A DNA stretch of 64,000 nt from Pseudoalteromonas shioyasakiensis (GCF_019134595.1 NZ_CP077770.1:2476501-2540500), one strand, 5' to 3'; positions 45,551-56,685 are shown, counted from the stretch's first letter. Numbers and translations: made by a program. Notes: a model not told the origin generated them from the letters alone.

Positions 45551-46261
45551 TTATTTACCCATTACAGCTTTTACATTTTTAAGCTCTCGGCGACTAACTG
45601 CCAAAGGCTCTTCAAACTGCTTCATCGTAACTGTATGCCCACCTGAAGATGGGCTATTAAGGCTAACAATATGTTGCTTATTCACAAGTGTATTTCGGTG
45701 AATTCTAAGTAGCTGCAGCGGATAGGTTTGCTCTAGTTGCTTTAAACTTTGCTCAACAAGTGCCTCACCTTCAAAAAACACTACTCGAGTATATTTTTGC
45801 TCTGCGATACAGCAAACCACATCATCTACATTAACTCGTCGTATTACACCTGCAAGTTGATAACTAATGTAGTTATTTTCGGGGGCAGTTACTTGAGTAC
45901 GGTTTAATTTACTCAGTTGCGTCATTGCTTTGGTTAATGCCTGCTCAGAAACAGGTTTAACTAAATAGCCATCAACAGCGAGCTCAAATGCAGTTAATGC
46001 GTGCTCTGAATGGGCCGTTAAAAACATAACTGCAGGCGGGATCGAAAACTGTTTTAGCTCTGCGGCCACTTCAAGGCCAGACTGCTTAGGCATATTAATA
46101 TCAAGCATCACTAAATCGGGCTGTAGTTGCTTACATAGCACTATTGCTTGCTCACCATTACTTGCTTCACCAACAACGATGTAATCTTCATTAGTAGATA
46201 ATAAACGTTTGATACGCGCCCTTGCTAAAGGCTCATCATCAGCAATCAATACTTTTATCAT
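45551..46261 (-). CDS. LytTR-type response regulator (AlgR-like)
   Basis: 236 residues: a receiver domain (about 1-120) with phosphoacceptor Asp in VMLDINMPKQSG, and a C-terminal LytTR DNA-binding domain (VCCIAEQKYTRVV, RIHRNTLVN). It overlaps its kinase gene by 4 bp. In Pseudomonas the AlgR/FimS pair drives the fimU-pilVWXY1Y2E operon; the position right beside pilV suggests the same control here. That is inference from context. Confidence 0.9.
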   Translation of the reverse strand: MIKVLIADDEPLARARIKRLLSTNEDYIVVGEASNGEQAIVLCKQLQPDLVMLDINMPKQSGLEVAAELKQFSIPPAVMFLTAHSEHALTAFELAVDGYLVKPVSEQALTKAMTQLSKLNRTQVTAPENNYISYQLAGVIRRVNVDDVVCCIAEQKYTRVVFFEGEALVEQSLKQLEQTYPLQLLRIHRNTLVNKQHIVSLNSPSSGGHTVTMKQFEEPLAVSRRELKNVKAVMGK

Positions 46262-47283
46262 GTGCCCCTCTGCTTTGGTATAACCAGCTTCACTCTAAAA
46301 ATTCCATCACGAATAGTCGTCGTCAGTTGCGCTTTTTGTAGATAGAAAAGCGCCAAACGTTGGCGAATATTATCCAGTGCCATACCATTGCCTGTCCGCG
46401 AATGGCTCACTTGTTTTGCTACTGGGTTAGTTATAATGAAGGTATAAGCTTTATCCGATTGATGCATCTCGACAGAAATGTTGCCCTGCTCTGCTGGCTC
46501 GACGCCATAAAATACCGCATTTTCAATAATTGGCTGTATTGTCAAACACGGAATATCAATCTCTGGCAACTCTTCAGGTAATTTCCAACTTAATGCTAGT
46601 CGCTCACCATAACGCCAACGCTCAAGAGCTACATACTGTTGGCACAAAGTGATTTCATCAGCAAGCTTTATGGCTTTACCACTACGCATAGCAGCCTGTG
46701 ACAGCGCCGCCAACGCCAAAATGGCTTGTTCAGCCGCATCAGCATCATAATGGGTAAGCTCAGCAGCAGTGTTCAAACTATTAAACAAAAAGTGGGGGCG
46801 AATTCTTGCTTGTAATGCATCAAGCTCAGCCTGCGCTAGCGCTTTCGTTTGCTGCTCTTTTTGGTTATGAATAAGCAAAAACTGACTAAATAGTGCCGTT
46901 ACTAAAAATATGATCAGTAAATTACTGACAATAAAGTTAGCTCTCGACTCCATAGAGAATACATCTGAAAACACGGACAAAAACAGCCAACTAAAAACAG
47001 ACGTTAATGCCAGTAAAGTAGATATCAGAATGAATAACTGTTTAGGATGTGACAGCTTTGTAAGTAAAGCTCGGCATAAATACAGTAACGACAAGCTTGA
47101 TAGAAAGATTAGATGTAAAAAACAGCTAAATATAGCAAGGCGTAACCAAACATCACCTAAGCTCATGGGTGAGAAAGCAAGCAAAATAGCGATGACTTGG
47201 CTGACGATCAGTGTGGCAAGGACACCACGGGATTGAAAAAGAGCCGCAATCAGCAAGCCGTTTGAATTAGGCTGTTTGCTCAT
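46258..47283 (-). CDS. LytS/FimS-family sensor histidine kinase
   Basis: 341 residues with four hydrophobic helices (about 12-35, 45-70, 80-105 and 115-140), then a His_kinase domain with RIRPHFLFNSLN (phospho-His in PHFLFN) and a C-terminal ATPase domain with PIIENAVFYG and GNGMALDNIRQRL. GAGGAG is well placed before the ATG. No extracytoplasmic sensor domain is present, so it probably senses within the membrane. Confidence 0.9.
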   Translation of the reverse strand: MSKQPNSNGLLIAALFQSRGVLATLIVSQVIAILLAFSPMSLGDVWLRLAIFSCFLHLIFLSSLSLLYLCRALLTKLSHPKQLFILISTLLALTSVFSWLFLSVFSDVFSMESRANFIVSNLLIIFLVTALFSQFLLIHNQKEQQTKALAQAELDALQARIRPHFLFNSLNTAAELTHYDADAAEQAILALAALSQAAMRSGKAIKLADEITLCQQYVALERWRYGERLALSWKLPEELPEIDIPCLTIQPIIENAVFYGVEPAEQGNISVEMHQSDKAYTFIITNPVAKQVSHSRTGNGMALDNIRQRLALFYLQKAQLTTTIRDGIFRVKLVIPKQRGT

Positions 47284-47321
47284 GGGCTCCTCTTTTAACT
47301 GTTGGCTACTATTTGCTTAGA

Positions 47322-48251
47322 TTAGCGTAGCTCAACAGGAACGGCAAATACTATGTTCTCTTCTTCGCCAGGATTTTCAACAACTTGATTACCACCCAAT
47401 TCTTTTAGACGAGCAATAACCTGTTGAACTAAAACTTCTGGTGCAGATGCACCTGCAGTTACACCCACTGCATTGACACTGTTAAACCACTCCGCTTCAA
47501 CGTTACTTGCATCATCAATTAAATAAGCAGTGGTGCCCATTTTGTCAGCAAGCTCACGTAAACGATTTGAGTTAGAACTATTTTTAGCCCCTACTACAAG
47601 CAGGACATCCACTTTGTCAGCTAAGTCACGAACCGCATCTTGACGGTTTTGCGTGGCATAACAAATGTCATCTTTACGCGGGCCATCAATTGCCGGAAAC
47701 TTAGTACGAAGTGCATCAATCACATCTGCCGTATCATCTACTGATAACGTCGTTTGACTACAGTAAAACAGGTTTTCAGGGTTTTTAACCGTTAGGCCAG
47801 CAACATCTTCAGGGGTTTCTACTAAGTAAATACCACCCGCTTCGTTGTCGTACTGCCCCATTGTGCCTTCTACTTCAGGATGGCCATGGTGACCAATTAA
47901 CACGCACTCAGTGCCTTTACGACTTGCGCGTGTTACTTCCATATGTACTTTTGTCACAAGCGGGCAAGTGGCATCGAACACTTTAAGGTCGCGGCGTTTT
48001 GCTTCACTACGTACCGCCTGCGATACACCATGCGCACTGAAGATAACAATGCTGTCGTCAGGAACCTGATCTAGCTCTTCAACAAACACAGCACCGCGAT
48101 TTTTTAAGCCATCAACAACATATCGGTTGTGAACGACTTCATGGCGCACATAAATTGGCTTTTCAAAGATATCCAGTGCACGCTCCACAATGCTAATTGC
48201 ACGGTCTACACCTGCGCAAAAGCCACGTGGATTTGCTAATAAAATGTCCAT
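47322..48251 (-). CDS. ispH: 4-hydroxy-3-methylbut-2-enyl diphosphate reductase
   Basis: Last step of the MEP isoprenoid pathway, giving IPP and DMAPP. 309 residues with the [4Fe-4S] cysteines in PRGFCAGV (Cys12), DATCPLV and [10 protein letters not shown], plus SSNSNRL. The last gene of the ribF-ileS-lspA-fkpB-ispH series; starts overlapping the fkpB stop by one base. Confidence 0.97.
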   Translation of the reverse strand: MDILLANPRGFCAGVDRAISIVERALDIFEKPIYVRHEVVHNRYVVDGLKNRGAVFVEELDQVPDDSIVIFSAHGVSQAVRSEAKRRDLKVFDATCPLVTKVHMEVTRASRKGTECVLIGHHGHPEVEGTMGQYDNEAGGIYLVETPEDVAGLTVKNPENLFYCSQTTLSVDDTADVIDALRTKFPAIDGPRKDDICYATQNRQDAVRDLADKVDVLLVVGAKNSSNSNRLRELADKMGTTAYLIDDASNVEAEWFNSVNAVGVTAGASAPEVLVQQVIARLKELGGNQVVENPGEEENIVFAVPVELR

Positions 48252-48691
48252 TAGCCTGTTACCTCTAAAATATCAACTTCAAAGGTTAAGCGCTGCCCTG
48301 CAAGTGGGTGGTTAAAGTCAATCGTGACTGAGTCACCTTGAACTTCACGAACAAGACCCGGAAGCTCAGTGCCATCAGGCTGAGTAAAGGCAATAATGTT
48401 ACCTACTTCAGCTGGAGTGTCTGCACCAAACTTACTGCGGTCAACATAATAAATGTTATCTGGGTTTGGCTGACCAAATGCATCTTCTGGCTCTAATGCA
48501 AATGACTTACTGTCACCAGCCGCTAAACCGAGTAAACACTTTTCAAAGTTTGCTGTCAGGCTACCATCACCCATTCGCAATTTTGCAGGTTTATTATGTA
48601 CCTTAGTTGAATCGGCAGCTGAGCCATCTTCTAATTTAATTGAGAAATGAAAGATCACTTCAGAGTTTTCACCAATTACAGCTTGGCTCAT
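48251..48691 (-). CDS. fkpB: FKBP-type peptidyl-prolyl isomerase FkpB (SlpA)
   Basis: 146 residues, a SlyD-like cytosolic FKBP. The catalytic domain with inserted flap is visible: [48 protein letters not shown] and DFNHPLAGQ. It lacks the His-rich tail of SlyD, which fits FkpB. The start overlaps the lspA stop (4 bp). Confidence 0.95.
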   Translation of the reverse strand: MSQAVIGENSEVIFHFSIKLEDGSAADSTKVHNKPAKLRMGDGSLTANFEKCLLGLAAGDSKSFALEPEDAFGQPNPDNIYYVDRSKFGADTPAEVGNIIAFTQPDGTELPGLVREVQGDSVTIDFNHPLAGQRLTFEVDILEVTG

Positions 48692-49194
48692 GCTTGTTGC
48701 TCCTTAGGACTTTCGCCTGTGAAGGCATCAAATAAAAGTAATGCGGCACCGATACAAATTGCACAATCGGCAATATTAAAAACAGGAAAGTGCCAGTTTT
48801 CGTAATATACATGCAGGAAGTCAATGACATAGCCATAAGCGATGCGGTCATATAAATTGCCAATCGCACCGGCTAATACTAACGCATAAGCAGAACATAA
48901 TACTTTATTAGACGCTGGTAAGCGTTTCAGCCACCACACTAAAAGCACACTGATCGACACTGCAATCAAACTAAAGAACCAACGCTGCCAGCCACCTGAA
49001 TCACTTAAAAAGCTAAAGGCCGCACCATAATTATGTACATAAGTGAAATTAAAGAATGGCAGAATATCAATCGACTCTTCGTAGGCCATGGTACTAACGA
49101 CAAGTGATTTTGTCGCATAGTCTACTACCAAAAGTAGTAGACTAAGCCATAACCAAACCAAGCCACTTTTTCCGGCTAGTTTGCTCACAAACAA
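48688..49194 (-). CDS. lspA: Lipoprotein signal peptidase
   Basis: 168-residue inner-membrane aspartyl protease that cleaves diacylated prolipoproteins. Four membrane helices and the catalytic aspartates in GAIGNLYDRIAYGYVIDFL and NIADCAICIGA. Starts 3 bp after the ileS stop. Confidence 0.96.
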   Translation of the reverse strand: MFVSKLAGKSGLVWLWLSLLLLVVDYATKSLVVSTMAYEESIDILPFFNFTYVHNYGAAFSFLSDSGGWQRWFFSLIAVSISVLLVWWLKRLPASNKVLCSAYALVLAGAIGNLYDRIAYGYVIDFLHVYYENWHFPVFNIADCAICIGAALLLFDAFTGESPKEQQA

Positions 49195-49197
49195 CTC

Positions 49198-52023
49198 CTA
49201 TGCGAACTGACGCTGTTCACCATCGCCATCAACATTGCTTACACAACGGCCACAGATCTCAGGGTGAGCAGGATCAGCACCTACATCATCACAGTAATGC
49301 CAACAACGCTCACATTTTTCAGCGGTTGTTGCAGCAACTTTAATGTATAAGCCATCAATTTCTGTAGCTTGCGTATCTTCTGGCTGTGCTGTCACAGTTT
49401 CGACGGTTACGCCTGAAGTTAATAGCACAAAGCGCAGTTCATCACCTAATGCTGCTAATTTCGCGCTTAGCTCTTCGCTTGCGTAGATGCTTACATTTGC
49501 TTGTAATGTTGCACCAATAACTTCTTCTTTACGAGCTGCTTCTAGTACACGGTTTACTTCATCACGCACATTAAGGATTGTTAACCAATCATCGTTGCTG
49601 AATTTACCTTGTGAAGAGGCTTGCAAGCCATCGTACCACACTGAAGTGAACACAAAATTATCACGTTCACCTGGTAATGCTTCCCAGATTTCTTGTGCGG
49701 TGAAGCTTAAGATCGGTGCCATCCAACGCGTCATTGCTTCAGCAATGTGGTAAAGCGCAGTTTGACATGAACGACGTGCGTGGCTGTCGCTTTTCGCTGT
49801 GTATTGACGATCTTTGATTACGTCTAGGTAGAACGAACCAAGCTCACCAGTACAGAAGTTCATTAGCTTTTGCGTTACAAGTAGCATTTGATACTTGTCG
49901 TAAGCCGCTAAGATTTCATCTTGAAGTTCAGCTGCACGGCCCACAATCCAACGGTCAAGCTCAACCATGTCTTCAATAGCAACTTGATCCGATTTTGGAT
50001 CAAAACCATTTAAGTTCGCAAGTAAGTAACGGCTCGTGTTACGAATACGACGATAGCGGTCAGCTGAACGTTTAAAGATTTCATCAGATACAGTCATTTC
50101 AGCTGTAAAGTCAGTTGATGCAACCCATAAACGTAAGATGTCAGCACCTAGTTTGTTCATCACGTTTTGTGGCGAAATTACGTTGCCTAATGATTTAGAC
50201 ATCTTGCGGCCATTTTCATCAACCGTGAAACCATGTGTTAGGACTTGCTTATATGGCGCATGACCATTGATAGCAACCGATGTCATCATTGACGACATAA
50301 ACCAACCACGGTGTTGGTCAGAACCTTCTAAGTAAAGATCAGCAGGACCGGTTAAATCTTCACGTGCATCAACCACACATGCGTGAGTCACACCAGAGTC
50401 AAACCATACATCTAGCGTATCTTGTACTTTCATGTATTGCTCAGCGTCATCGCCAAGTAAAGTAGCTGGGTCTAAGTCATACCAAGCTTGAATACCTGAT
50501 TTTTCAACCAATTTCGCAGCTTCTTCGATAAGCTCCTGTGTATTCGGGTGAAGCGCACCAGTGTCTTTATCAACGAATAATGCAATTGGCACACCCCATG
50601 TACGTTGACGTGAAATACACCAATCAGGACGGCCTTCAACCATGTTTGCAATGCGGCTCTCGCCCCACTCAGGTAACCACTCAGTCTTTTTGATTTCGCT
50701 TAATGAATCTTGACGAAGGTTAGCTTGGTCCATACTTACGAACCACTGTGGCGTAGCACGGAAGATAATAGGTGTTTTATGACGCCAGCAATGTGGGTAG
50801 CTGTGCGTAAGCGCATGATGATGCAATAACGCATTGTTTTCAGTTAATACGTCAATAACGCTCGCATTCGCTTTAAATACGTGCTGACCTGCAAACATTG
50901 GTGTGTCAGGTAAGTAAACACCGTTAGCACCAACCGGATTAGCCACTTCTAAACCATAAGCAAGACCTGCCGCGAAATCCTCTTGACCATGACCAGGTGC
51001 AGTATGAACAACACCAGTACCAGAATCAGTCGTTACGTGATCAGCAACAATCACAGGCACTGTGAAGTCATAGAATGGGTGAGCAACTTGTAAGTTCTCA
51101 AGTGCAGCACCTTTTACATAACCTAGTACGTGGTAATGTTTGAAGCCATAACGGTCCATAGCATCTTTAACTAGCTCAGAACCTAAAATTAAACGTTGCT
51201 GTGCACCTTCATCATCAATTTGAACAAGAGCATATTCAAGCTTTTCGTGAACCGCTACTGCACGGTTAGCTGGTAATGTCCAAGGTGTTGTTGTCCAGAT
51301 TGCTGTGCTAACAGCACCTGTACCTTCATGGCCTTCAGCTAATTCAAACGCGTTAATAGCTGCATTTTGATCAGCAAACTGAAAACGTACATCGATTGCA
51401 GGAGACTGCTTGTCTTGGTATTCAACTTCCGCTTCAGCAAGTGCTGAGCCACAATCTGTACACCAGTGAACAGGCTTAGCACCTTTGTGTAAGTGACCAT
51501 TTTTAATGATGCGACCAAGTACGCGAATCGCGTTCGCTTCAAAGTCAAAGTTCATTGTTAAGTAAGGCTTGTCCCAGTCACCAAATACACCAAGACGTTT
51601 AAAGTCTGTTTTTTGACCTTCGACTTGTTTTTTAGCGTATGCGCGACATTTTTCACGGAACTCAGCAGCAGACACTTTCACGCCCGGCTTGCCTACTTTC
51701 TTTTCAACCATTAATTCAATTGGTAAACCGTGACAGTCCCAACCCGGCACGTAAGGTGCGTCGAAGTCAGACAAGGTTTTTGACTTAACAATAATATCTT
51801 TAAGAATTTTGTTTACCGAGTGGCCTAAGTGGATATCACCGTTTGCATACGGAGGGCCGTCATGCAAAATGAAGGTTTTTTTACCTTTTTTAGCGCTGCG
51901 AATTTGACCGTAAAGATCGTCTTCATACCATGTCTTAAGCATCTTTGGTTCACGTTGTGCCAAATTGCCGCGCATTGGAAACGCTGTTTCCGGTAAATTC
52001 AAAGTATGTTTGTAGTCGCTCAT
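49198..52023 (-). CDS. ileS: Isoleucyl-tRNA synthetase
   Basis: 941-residue class I synthetase. HIGH motif as HLGHS (about 67), editing domain with [12 protein letters not shown] and [17 protein letters not shown] in [10 protein letters not shown], and a C-terminal zinc finger (CERCWHYC ... CGRC). Complete. The order ribF-ileS-lspA-fkpB-ispH is conserved in gammaproteobacteria. Confidence 0.98.
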   Translation of the reverse strand: MSDYKHTLNLPETAFPMRGNLAQREPKMLKTWYEDDLYGQIRSAKKGKKTFILHDGPPYANGDIHLGHSVNKILKDIIVKSKTLSDFDAPYVPGWDCHGLPIELMVEKKVGKPGVKVSAAEFREKCRAYAKKQVEGQKTDFKRLGVFGDWDKPYLTMNFDFEANAIRVLGRIIKNGHLHKGAKPVHWCTDCGSALAEAEVEYQDKQSPAIDVRFQFADQNAAINAFELAEGHEGTGAVSTAIWTTTPWTLPANRAVAVHEKLEYALVQIDDEGAQQRLILGSELVKDAMDRYGFKHYHVLGYVKGAALENLQVAHPFYDFTVPVIVADHVTTDSGTGVVHTAPGHGQEDFAAGLAYGLEVANPVGANGVYLPDTPMFAGQHVFKANASVIDVLTENNALLHHHALTHSYPHCWRHKTPIIFRATPQWFVSMDQANLRQDSLSEIKKTEWLPEWGESRIANMVEGRPDWCISRQRTWGVPIALFVDKDTGALHPNTQELIEEAAKLVEKSGIQAWYDLDPATLLGDDAEQYMKVQDTLDVWFDSGVTHACVVDAREDLTGPADLYLEGSDQHRGWFMSSMMTSVAINGHAPYKQVLTHGFTVDENGRKMSKSLGNVISPQNVMNKLGADILRLWVASTDFTAEMTVSDEIFKRSADRYRRIRNTSRYLLANLNGFDPKSDQVAIEDMVELDRWIVGRAAELQDEILAAYDKYQMLLVTQKLMNFCTGELGSFYLDVIKDRQYTAKSDSHARRSCQTALYHIAEAMTRWMAPILSFTAQEIWEALPGERDNFVFTSVWYDGLQASSQGKFSNDDWLTILNVRDEVNRVLEAARKEEVIGATLQANVSIYASEELSAKLAALGDELRFVLLTSGVTVETVTAQPEDTQATEIDGLYIKVAATTAEKCERCWHYCDDVGADPAHPEICGRCVSNVDGDGEQRQFA

Positions 52024-52048
52024 TAATCCTACTTTCCGTATCGGCTAC

Positions 52049-52975
52049 CTAATTTAAACCAAAACACTGCTTAGCGGCGGTTACATCATCTGCAATCTGC
52101 GCCGTCAGTTGTGTTAATGTCTCGAATTTTTTCTCATCGCGAAGCTTTTTAATTAGCTCCACGTGCATAAATTGTCCGTAAATGTCTTGCGCAAAGTCGA
52201 AAATATGGACTTCTAACAATGCGCGTGTTCCATTAAATGTGGGTTTGTTGCCAATATTTGCAACCCCATATAACTCTTTATCACCCACTTTAGCTCGAAC
52301 CGCAAATACCCCATTTACAGGGCATACTTGGCGTTTTAGTGCTATGTTGGCAGTTCTGAACCCTAATTCACGACCTTTCGCCCAGCCATGAATAACGCGT
52401 CCAGAAATCGCATAACCATGACCTAACATGGTTTTTGCATCTTCTAATTGCCCTGCAGCAAGCGCATGGCGAATAAGGGTACTACTTACTCTATCATTGA
52501 GTCTGCGAAAACTTGCAGTACTTTTCACATCCATATTCAGCTCAGTGCCCATGGTTTTTAGTAATGCAAAATCGCCACGACGACGTTTGCCAAAACAAAA
52601 GTCATCACCAACAGTTAATGCTTTAACACCTAGTTTTTCAACCAGTACTTGGCTGACAAACTGTTCTGCTTCCATGTTGGCAAATTGCTGATTGAAGCTA
52701 ATACAAATCACTCGCTCCACGCCTAATTTAGCAAGCAAACTGAGCTTATCACGTAGTCGAGTTAAACGCGCAGGTGCATTATCTTTAGCAAAAAACTCTT
52801 GTGGCTGAGGCTCAAATAACATCACGGTACTTGGCAATTGATGCTTTTCTGCATCTTGCAGCAAGCCTTTAATCACTTCTGCATGACCTAAGTGCACGCC
52901 ATCAAAATTACCAATGGTCAACACACAGCCATAATGCTGCGCACGAATATTGTGAATACCTCTAATTAACTCCAT
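52049..52975 (-). CDS. ribF: Bifunctional riboflavin kinase / FAD synthetase
   Basis: 308 residues. N-terminal adenylyltransferase domain with GNFDGVHLGH and the DDFCFGKRRRGD motif, C-terminal flavokinase domain with GWAKGRELGFRTANI and VANIGNKPTFNG. Makes FMN then FAD. 25 bp before ileS. Confidence 0.96.
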   Translation of the reverse strand: MELIRGIHNIRAQHYGCVLTIGNFDGVHLGHAEVIKGLLQDAEKHQLPSTVMLFEPQPQEFFAKDNAPARLTRLRDKLSLLAKLGVERVICISFNQQFANMEAEQFVSQVLVEKLGVKALTVGDDFCFGKRRRGDFALLKTMGTELNMDVKSTASFRRLNDRVSSTLIRHALAAGQLEDAKTMLGHGYAISGRVIHGWAKGRELGFRTANIALKRQVCPVNGVFAVRAKVGDKELYGVANIGNKPTFNGTRALLEVHIFDFAQDIYGQFMHVELIKKLRDEKKFETLTQLTAQIADDVTAAKQCFGLN

Positions 52976-53048
52976 GCCACCTTTTTGCCTTTATCAGCGA
53001 GCCCAAAACATTGATATCGGGCTTGAAGCGCCGATTATAATCTTTTTT

Positions 53049-54629
53049 TTAGTTTGATTCAGTAGTTGCAACACTTTTTATCGTATTTAGTCGCACACCT
53101 AAAATGAATAAGGCCGTAAAGTAAACAAAAACCGCCAGCACTAATAACCCACTCAACAGCAGCACTTGTTCAGTAAAGTGCCATGTTTCCCACGCAAACT
53201 GCTGGCCAACATACCACACTGAAGCAGCCATTAATAAACTTGAAAACAAACACTTAAAGGTGAAGCCAAGACTCATCGTAGAAAACTGATAAACGCCTTC
53301 TTTACGTAATTGATGATACAACAAATAGGCATTACAACTGGCCGACATCGCGGTTGCTAACGCTAACCCCAAATAGCCAATAAATGGAGCTAACATAATG
53401 TTAAACACCATATTTAACACCAGTGTTTTAATGCCTATTTTTACCGGCGTTTTAGTATCTTGACGTGAATAAAAACCCGGAGCTAATACCTTGATTAACA
53501 TAAAGCTAACCAGTCCCACTGAGTAGGCCATCACACCGTAACTTACCGCTTTTACATGATCAATTTCACCGTTTTGAAACGCACCATGATCAAATAAAAC
53601 CGTAATAATGAGCGGGCTTATCACCATTAAACCAAACATGGCCGGCAAGCCTAAGAAAATAACAAATCTCACCCCCCAGTCGAGGGTTAGTTGAAAATCT
53701 TTTGTGCTATTGGTGCTATGTAACTTAGACAATGCAGGCAGTATGACCGTTGCTATACCGATACCAAATAAGCCAAGAGGAAACTCAATTAAACGGTCAG
53801 AGTAATAAAGCCACGCGATAGAGCCAGTCATCAACATCGAGGCAATCATGGTATCGAGTAACAGGTTTATTTGACTGATAGATACGCCAAACAAGGCTGG
53901 TAGCATGAGTTTTCGGACTTTCTTAACGTTTTCATCTTGCCAGCCCCATTTAGGGCGGCTCAACATACGGGCACGATACAAAAATGGCAACTGGAACAAT
54001 AACTGTACTAAGCCCCCTACAAACACCCCAATGGCAAGCGCGTATGCCCCCACCGAAAATTTATCGTGTAGAAAAACAGCACACGTGATAATTGACACAT
54101 TCAACAGCACAGGCGTAAATGCCGCCACAGCAAAGCGATTATATACGTTCATAACCGCACCGCTCAGGGCAACCAGACTTACAAAAAATAAATAAGGGAA
54201 AGTCAGTTTTAACAGTGCACTGGCCAATACGAACTTTTCAGCATTTTCGCCTCCTTGCCACCAATCGATAAACCAGCCAGTTCCAAATAAGGCTGCTATG
54301 ACAGGAGAGGCAACCACCCCAAACAAGGTAACAATTAATAAAATAGTTCCTAGGGTACCGGCAGCTTGAGCCACAAACAGCCTGACTTTATCATCGCCTT
54401 GCTGTTCTTTTATTTCAGATAAAACCGGCACAAAAGCTTGGGCAAAGGCTCCTTCGGCAAACAAACGTCTTAAAAAGTTAGGAATTCGATTGGCAAATAA
54501 AAACACATCCGCAGCAGCACTGGCACCTAGCAGATTTGCCACAACAGCATCTCGTACTAACCCTAAAATACGCGAGATCATCGTCATTGCACTAACAATC
54601 ATCCCAGAACGAAATAATCCTTTTGCCAC
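53049..54629 (-). CDS. murJ: Lipid II flippase MurJ
   Basis: 526-residue MOP-superfamily membrane protein with about 14 helices; flips lipid II across the inner membrane. N-terminus KGLFRSGMIVSAMTMISRILGLVRD and RRLFAEGAFAQAFVPVL are diagnostic. The position before ribF and opposite rpsT is conserved. Confidence 0.96.
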   Translation of the reverse strand: MAKGLFRSGMIVSAMTMISRILGLVRDAVVANLLGASAAADVFLFANRIPNFLRRLFAEGAFAQAFVPVLSEIKEQQGDDKVRLFVAQAAGTLGTILLIVTLFGVVASPVIAALFGTGWFIDWWQGGENAEKFVLASALLKLTFPYLFFVSLVALSGAVMNVYNRFAVAAFTPVLLNVSIITCAVFLHDKFSVGAYALAIGVFVGGLVQLLFQLPFLYRARMLSRPKWGWQDENVKKVRKLMLPALFGVSISQINLLLDTMIASMLMTGSIAWLYYSDRLIEFPLGLFGIGIATVILPALSKLHSTNSTKDFQLTLDWGVRFVIFLGLPAMFGLMVISPLIITVLFDHGAFQNGEIDHVKAVSYGVMAYSVGLVSFMLIKVLAPGFYSRQDTKTPVKIGIKTLVLNMVFNIMLAPFIGYLGLALATAMSASCNAYLLYHQLRKEGVYQFSTMSLGFTFKCLFSSLLMAASVWYVGQQFAWETWHFTEQVLLLSGLLVLAVFVYFTALFILGVRLNTIKSVATTESN

Positions 54630-54872
54630 CTTAAACCTATTATCAAAAAACTTCTAAGATGGGCGATTATGCCTAAAATATCTTTAAAGCACTAGGCTCG
54701 AACCCGACCCTTTGTTACAATAGCGATATTAACTGCTAAAGCGGCAAATTGATGTTCGTTATAAGGAGCAGTTTTTCTTGAGATGTCAAAATTTCGTTGA
54801 CATTCATGATAAAAACAGGCATATTCCACGGCCTTTAAATTAAGCTTATTTTAAGATTGTTAGGAGCAAACC

Positions 54873-55133
54873 TTGGCTAACATCAAGTCTGCAAAAAAAC
54901 GCGCTATTACGAGCGAAAAAAATCGTCAACATAACGCAAGCCGTCGTTCAATGATGCGTACTTACTTCAAAAAAGTAGTTACTGCTATTGAAGCGGGCGA
55001 CAAAGAAGCTGCACAAGCAGCATTCGCTGTTGCAACACCTATCCTAGACCGTTACGCAACTAAAGGTCTAATCCACAAAAACAAAGCAGCTCGTCATAAG
55101 AGCCGTTTAGCAGCTAAAATCAAAGCGCTATAA
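54873..55133 (+). CDS. rpsT: 30S ribosomal protein S20
   Basis: 86-residue basic protein of the small subunit ([11 protein letters not shown] ... [14 protein letters not shown]). It starts at a TTG with TTAGGAG upstream, the same rare start used by E. coli rpsT, where it takes part in autoregulation of S20 synthesis. Promoter and leader lie in the 243 bp shared with murJ. Confidence 0.97.
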   Translation: MANIKSAKKRAITSEKNRQHNASRRSMMRTYFKKVVTAIEAGDKEAAQAAFAVATPILDRYATKGLIHKNKAARHKSRLAAKIKAL

Positions 55134-55152
55134 TTTGTTTTTGATGAATATG

Positions 55153-55180
55153 AAAAAACCGGCTTTTGCCGGTTTTTTTT
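55153..55180 (+). terminator. Terminator after rpsT
   Basis: AAAAAACCGGC TTTT GCCGGTTTTTT hairpin with a long T-run. Confidence 0.9.
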
Positions 55181-55232
55181 TATCTGTAATTTAACAGGAC
55201 ACGTGATCTATATGCCTCATTAAAGTAGTTAG

Positions 55233-55616
55233 CTAGACAATTTCGAGCTCTGGGTAAAACTTTTTCAGCATAGCGGCAATCTTCTTAGGTGTGAAAGGTT
55301 TTACTACAAACCCTTTAGCGCCCTTCTCAATCGCTTCTTTAACGTTTTCGACTGTTGAATGAGCCGAAACCATCACTACATTCGCTTCAGGCGAAATTTC
55401 GTTGATTTGCGAGATAATCTCTTTGCCGTCACCATCGGGTAATTCAATATCTAAAAAGATAATATTGAACTCTTTTTCCTTGCATGAGCTTAAACACTGC
55501 GCGGCCGTAGAAGCCTCACGCACATTATCGATACCTAGGTGCATCAATGTTTGATTTAAAAAACTGCGAACTGTGCCTACGTCGTCCACAATAAGAATTG
55601 AAAGCTGCGTATCCAT
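55233..55616 (-). CDS. CheY-like single-domain response regulator
   Basis: 127 residues: a receiver domain only, with acidic pocket DD at 11-12, phosphoacceptor Asp56 (FLDIELPDG), Ser/Thr switch residue in MVSAHST and Lys in GFVVKPFTPKK. No output domain and no kinase nearby, so it probably works by protein contact, for instance in chemotaxis or a phosphorelay. Confidence 0.9.
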   Translation of the reverse strand: MDTQLSILIVDDVGTVRSFLNQTLMHLGIDNVREASTAAQCLSSCKEKEFNIIFLDIELPDGDGKEIISQINEISPEANVVMVSAHSTVENVKEAIEKGAKGFVVKPFTPKKIAAMLKKFYPELEIV

Positions 55617-55767
55617 ACTATTCCTCTTAAACTATGAAGATAAACACTCATTGCACTGTAGAGTGTAACGCATTTAAGCTATAAGTGATTTGAATTTGAC
55701 TATTATATCAAAAACTTCGTTATAATCTCATTATAGAGACCTATATTTAAAAGGCCAGATAAGCTTT

Positions 55768-56211
55768 ATGTCTAATAAAATAAAAAAACAATCTTTGCTT
55801 GGTAAAACCCCCGAACGAAAAAAACCAACACAAGCAAAGCGTCAAAGACCAGCACCCCAACAACAGGCGCGTGCACAAGCTAAGCAGCATAGTGCACCTG
55901 AAATTGAGCTAAAAAAAAGTAAAACACGATGGTATACACTCGCAGCAGTTGTATTAATTCTGCTAATTACGCCCAAACCTGTGTTAATCACTTATGAAAA
56001 GCTAGGTATGGTCTCGCAAAGTGTATTTTGGCCAGGGGTTTTTGGGTATGGTGCAAACTTATTTGATTCAACCCTTAGCCCCCGTGCAGACCTTAGCCGC
56101 AACGTTATTTACCTGTGCCAAGATAAGCGCAAACCAGATACCTGCCAGAAGTATCGTGTGACAGAGCAAAGTGGATTTCTTGCAGCCATGAAAAAGCTAA
56201 TAATGGATTAA
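55768..56211 (+). CDS. Hypothetical membrane-anchored protein with basic N-terminus
   Basis: 147 residues. A very basic, Gln-rich, low-complexity N-terminus (about 1-50) is followed by one hydrophobic helix (about 56-70) and a C-terminal domain with two cysteines (CQDKRKPDTC). It is probably a single-span protein with a cytoplasmic basic tail that could bind nucleic acid or lipids. Family not recognised. Confidence 0.72.
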   Translation: MSNKIKKQSLLGKTPERKKPTQAKRQRPAPQQQARAQAKQHSAPEIELKKSKTRWYTLAAVVLILLITPKPVLITYEKLGMVSQSVFWPGVFGYGANLFDSTLSPRADLSRNVIYLCQDKRKPDTCQKYRVTEQSGFLAAMKKLIMD

Positions 56212-56311
56212 AAAATCTAATCCGAAAATTTAAAATTACTTGGTTGAAAGCTGTGTAAAAGATCACCATAATGGCGCTCCTTTTTCAACACAGACACGAT
56301 CAGATACGACC

Positions 56312-56557
56312 ATGCTAAACGAGCTAGATTGGCTTTTAAACTTAACGTTACTTGCACTAGGACTAGGTGCATTTTTTATTAACCAGCTTACATTACTGCG
56401 TTTTGCAGCGATTAGCGCGTGTAGTTTATTATTTTTATCGTTTAGTTTAGATCTGATGTCTTCAAGCGTTATCTCAAATATGAGCTTGGTGTTGATCAAC
56501 ACATTTTATTTATTCAAGGTCTACACATTTGGCCAGTTGAATATCAATCAGGGTTAA
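56312..56557 (+). CDS. Small hydrophobic protein, function unknown
   Basis: 81 residues from the ATG at 56312 (MLNELDWLLN), with two or three hydrophobic helices. A longer frame starting at a TTG (56240) is less likely. The ribosome site is weak. No family recognised. It is followed by a strong terminator, which supports a real transcript. Confidence 0.6.
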   Translation: MLNELDWLLNLTLLALGLGAFFINQLTLLRFAAISACSLLFLSFSLDLMSSSVISNMSLVLINTFYLFKVYTFGQLNINQG

Positions 56558-56610
56558 TCTTCTCCTAAGATAAATTGATAGAATAGGCTATCCCATCTAT
56601 CAGCTTTTAT

Positions 56611-56642
56611 GCCCAAGCAGCCCTCTGCTTGGGCTTTTTTTT
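56611..56642 (+). terminator. Terminator after the small hydrophobic protein gene
   Basis: GCCCAAGCAG ccct CTGCTTGGGC stem, 10 bp, followed by a long T-run. Confidence 0.92.
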
Positions 56643-56685
56643 ACTTACAAAATGATTGAACTGAGATACCATTAACGGCGTATAT

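Noticed and set aside
46910..47236. Plus-strand frame of 108 codons inside the kinase gene
   Set aside because: It mirrors the membrane helices of the histidine kinase and has no independent support.
54873..55133. A downstream ATG as the start of rpsT
   Set aside because: The protein's conserved N-terminus ([11 protein letters not shown]) is only reached with the TTG, which has the ribosome site.
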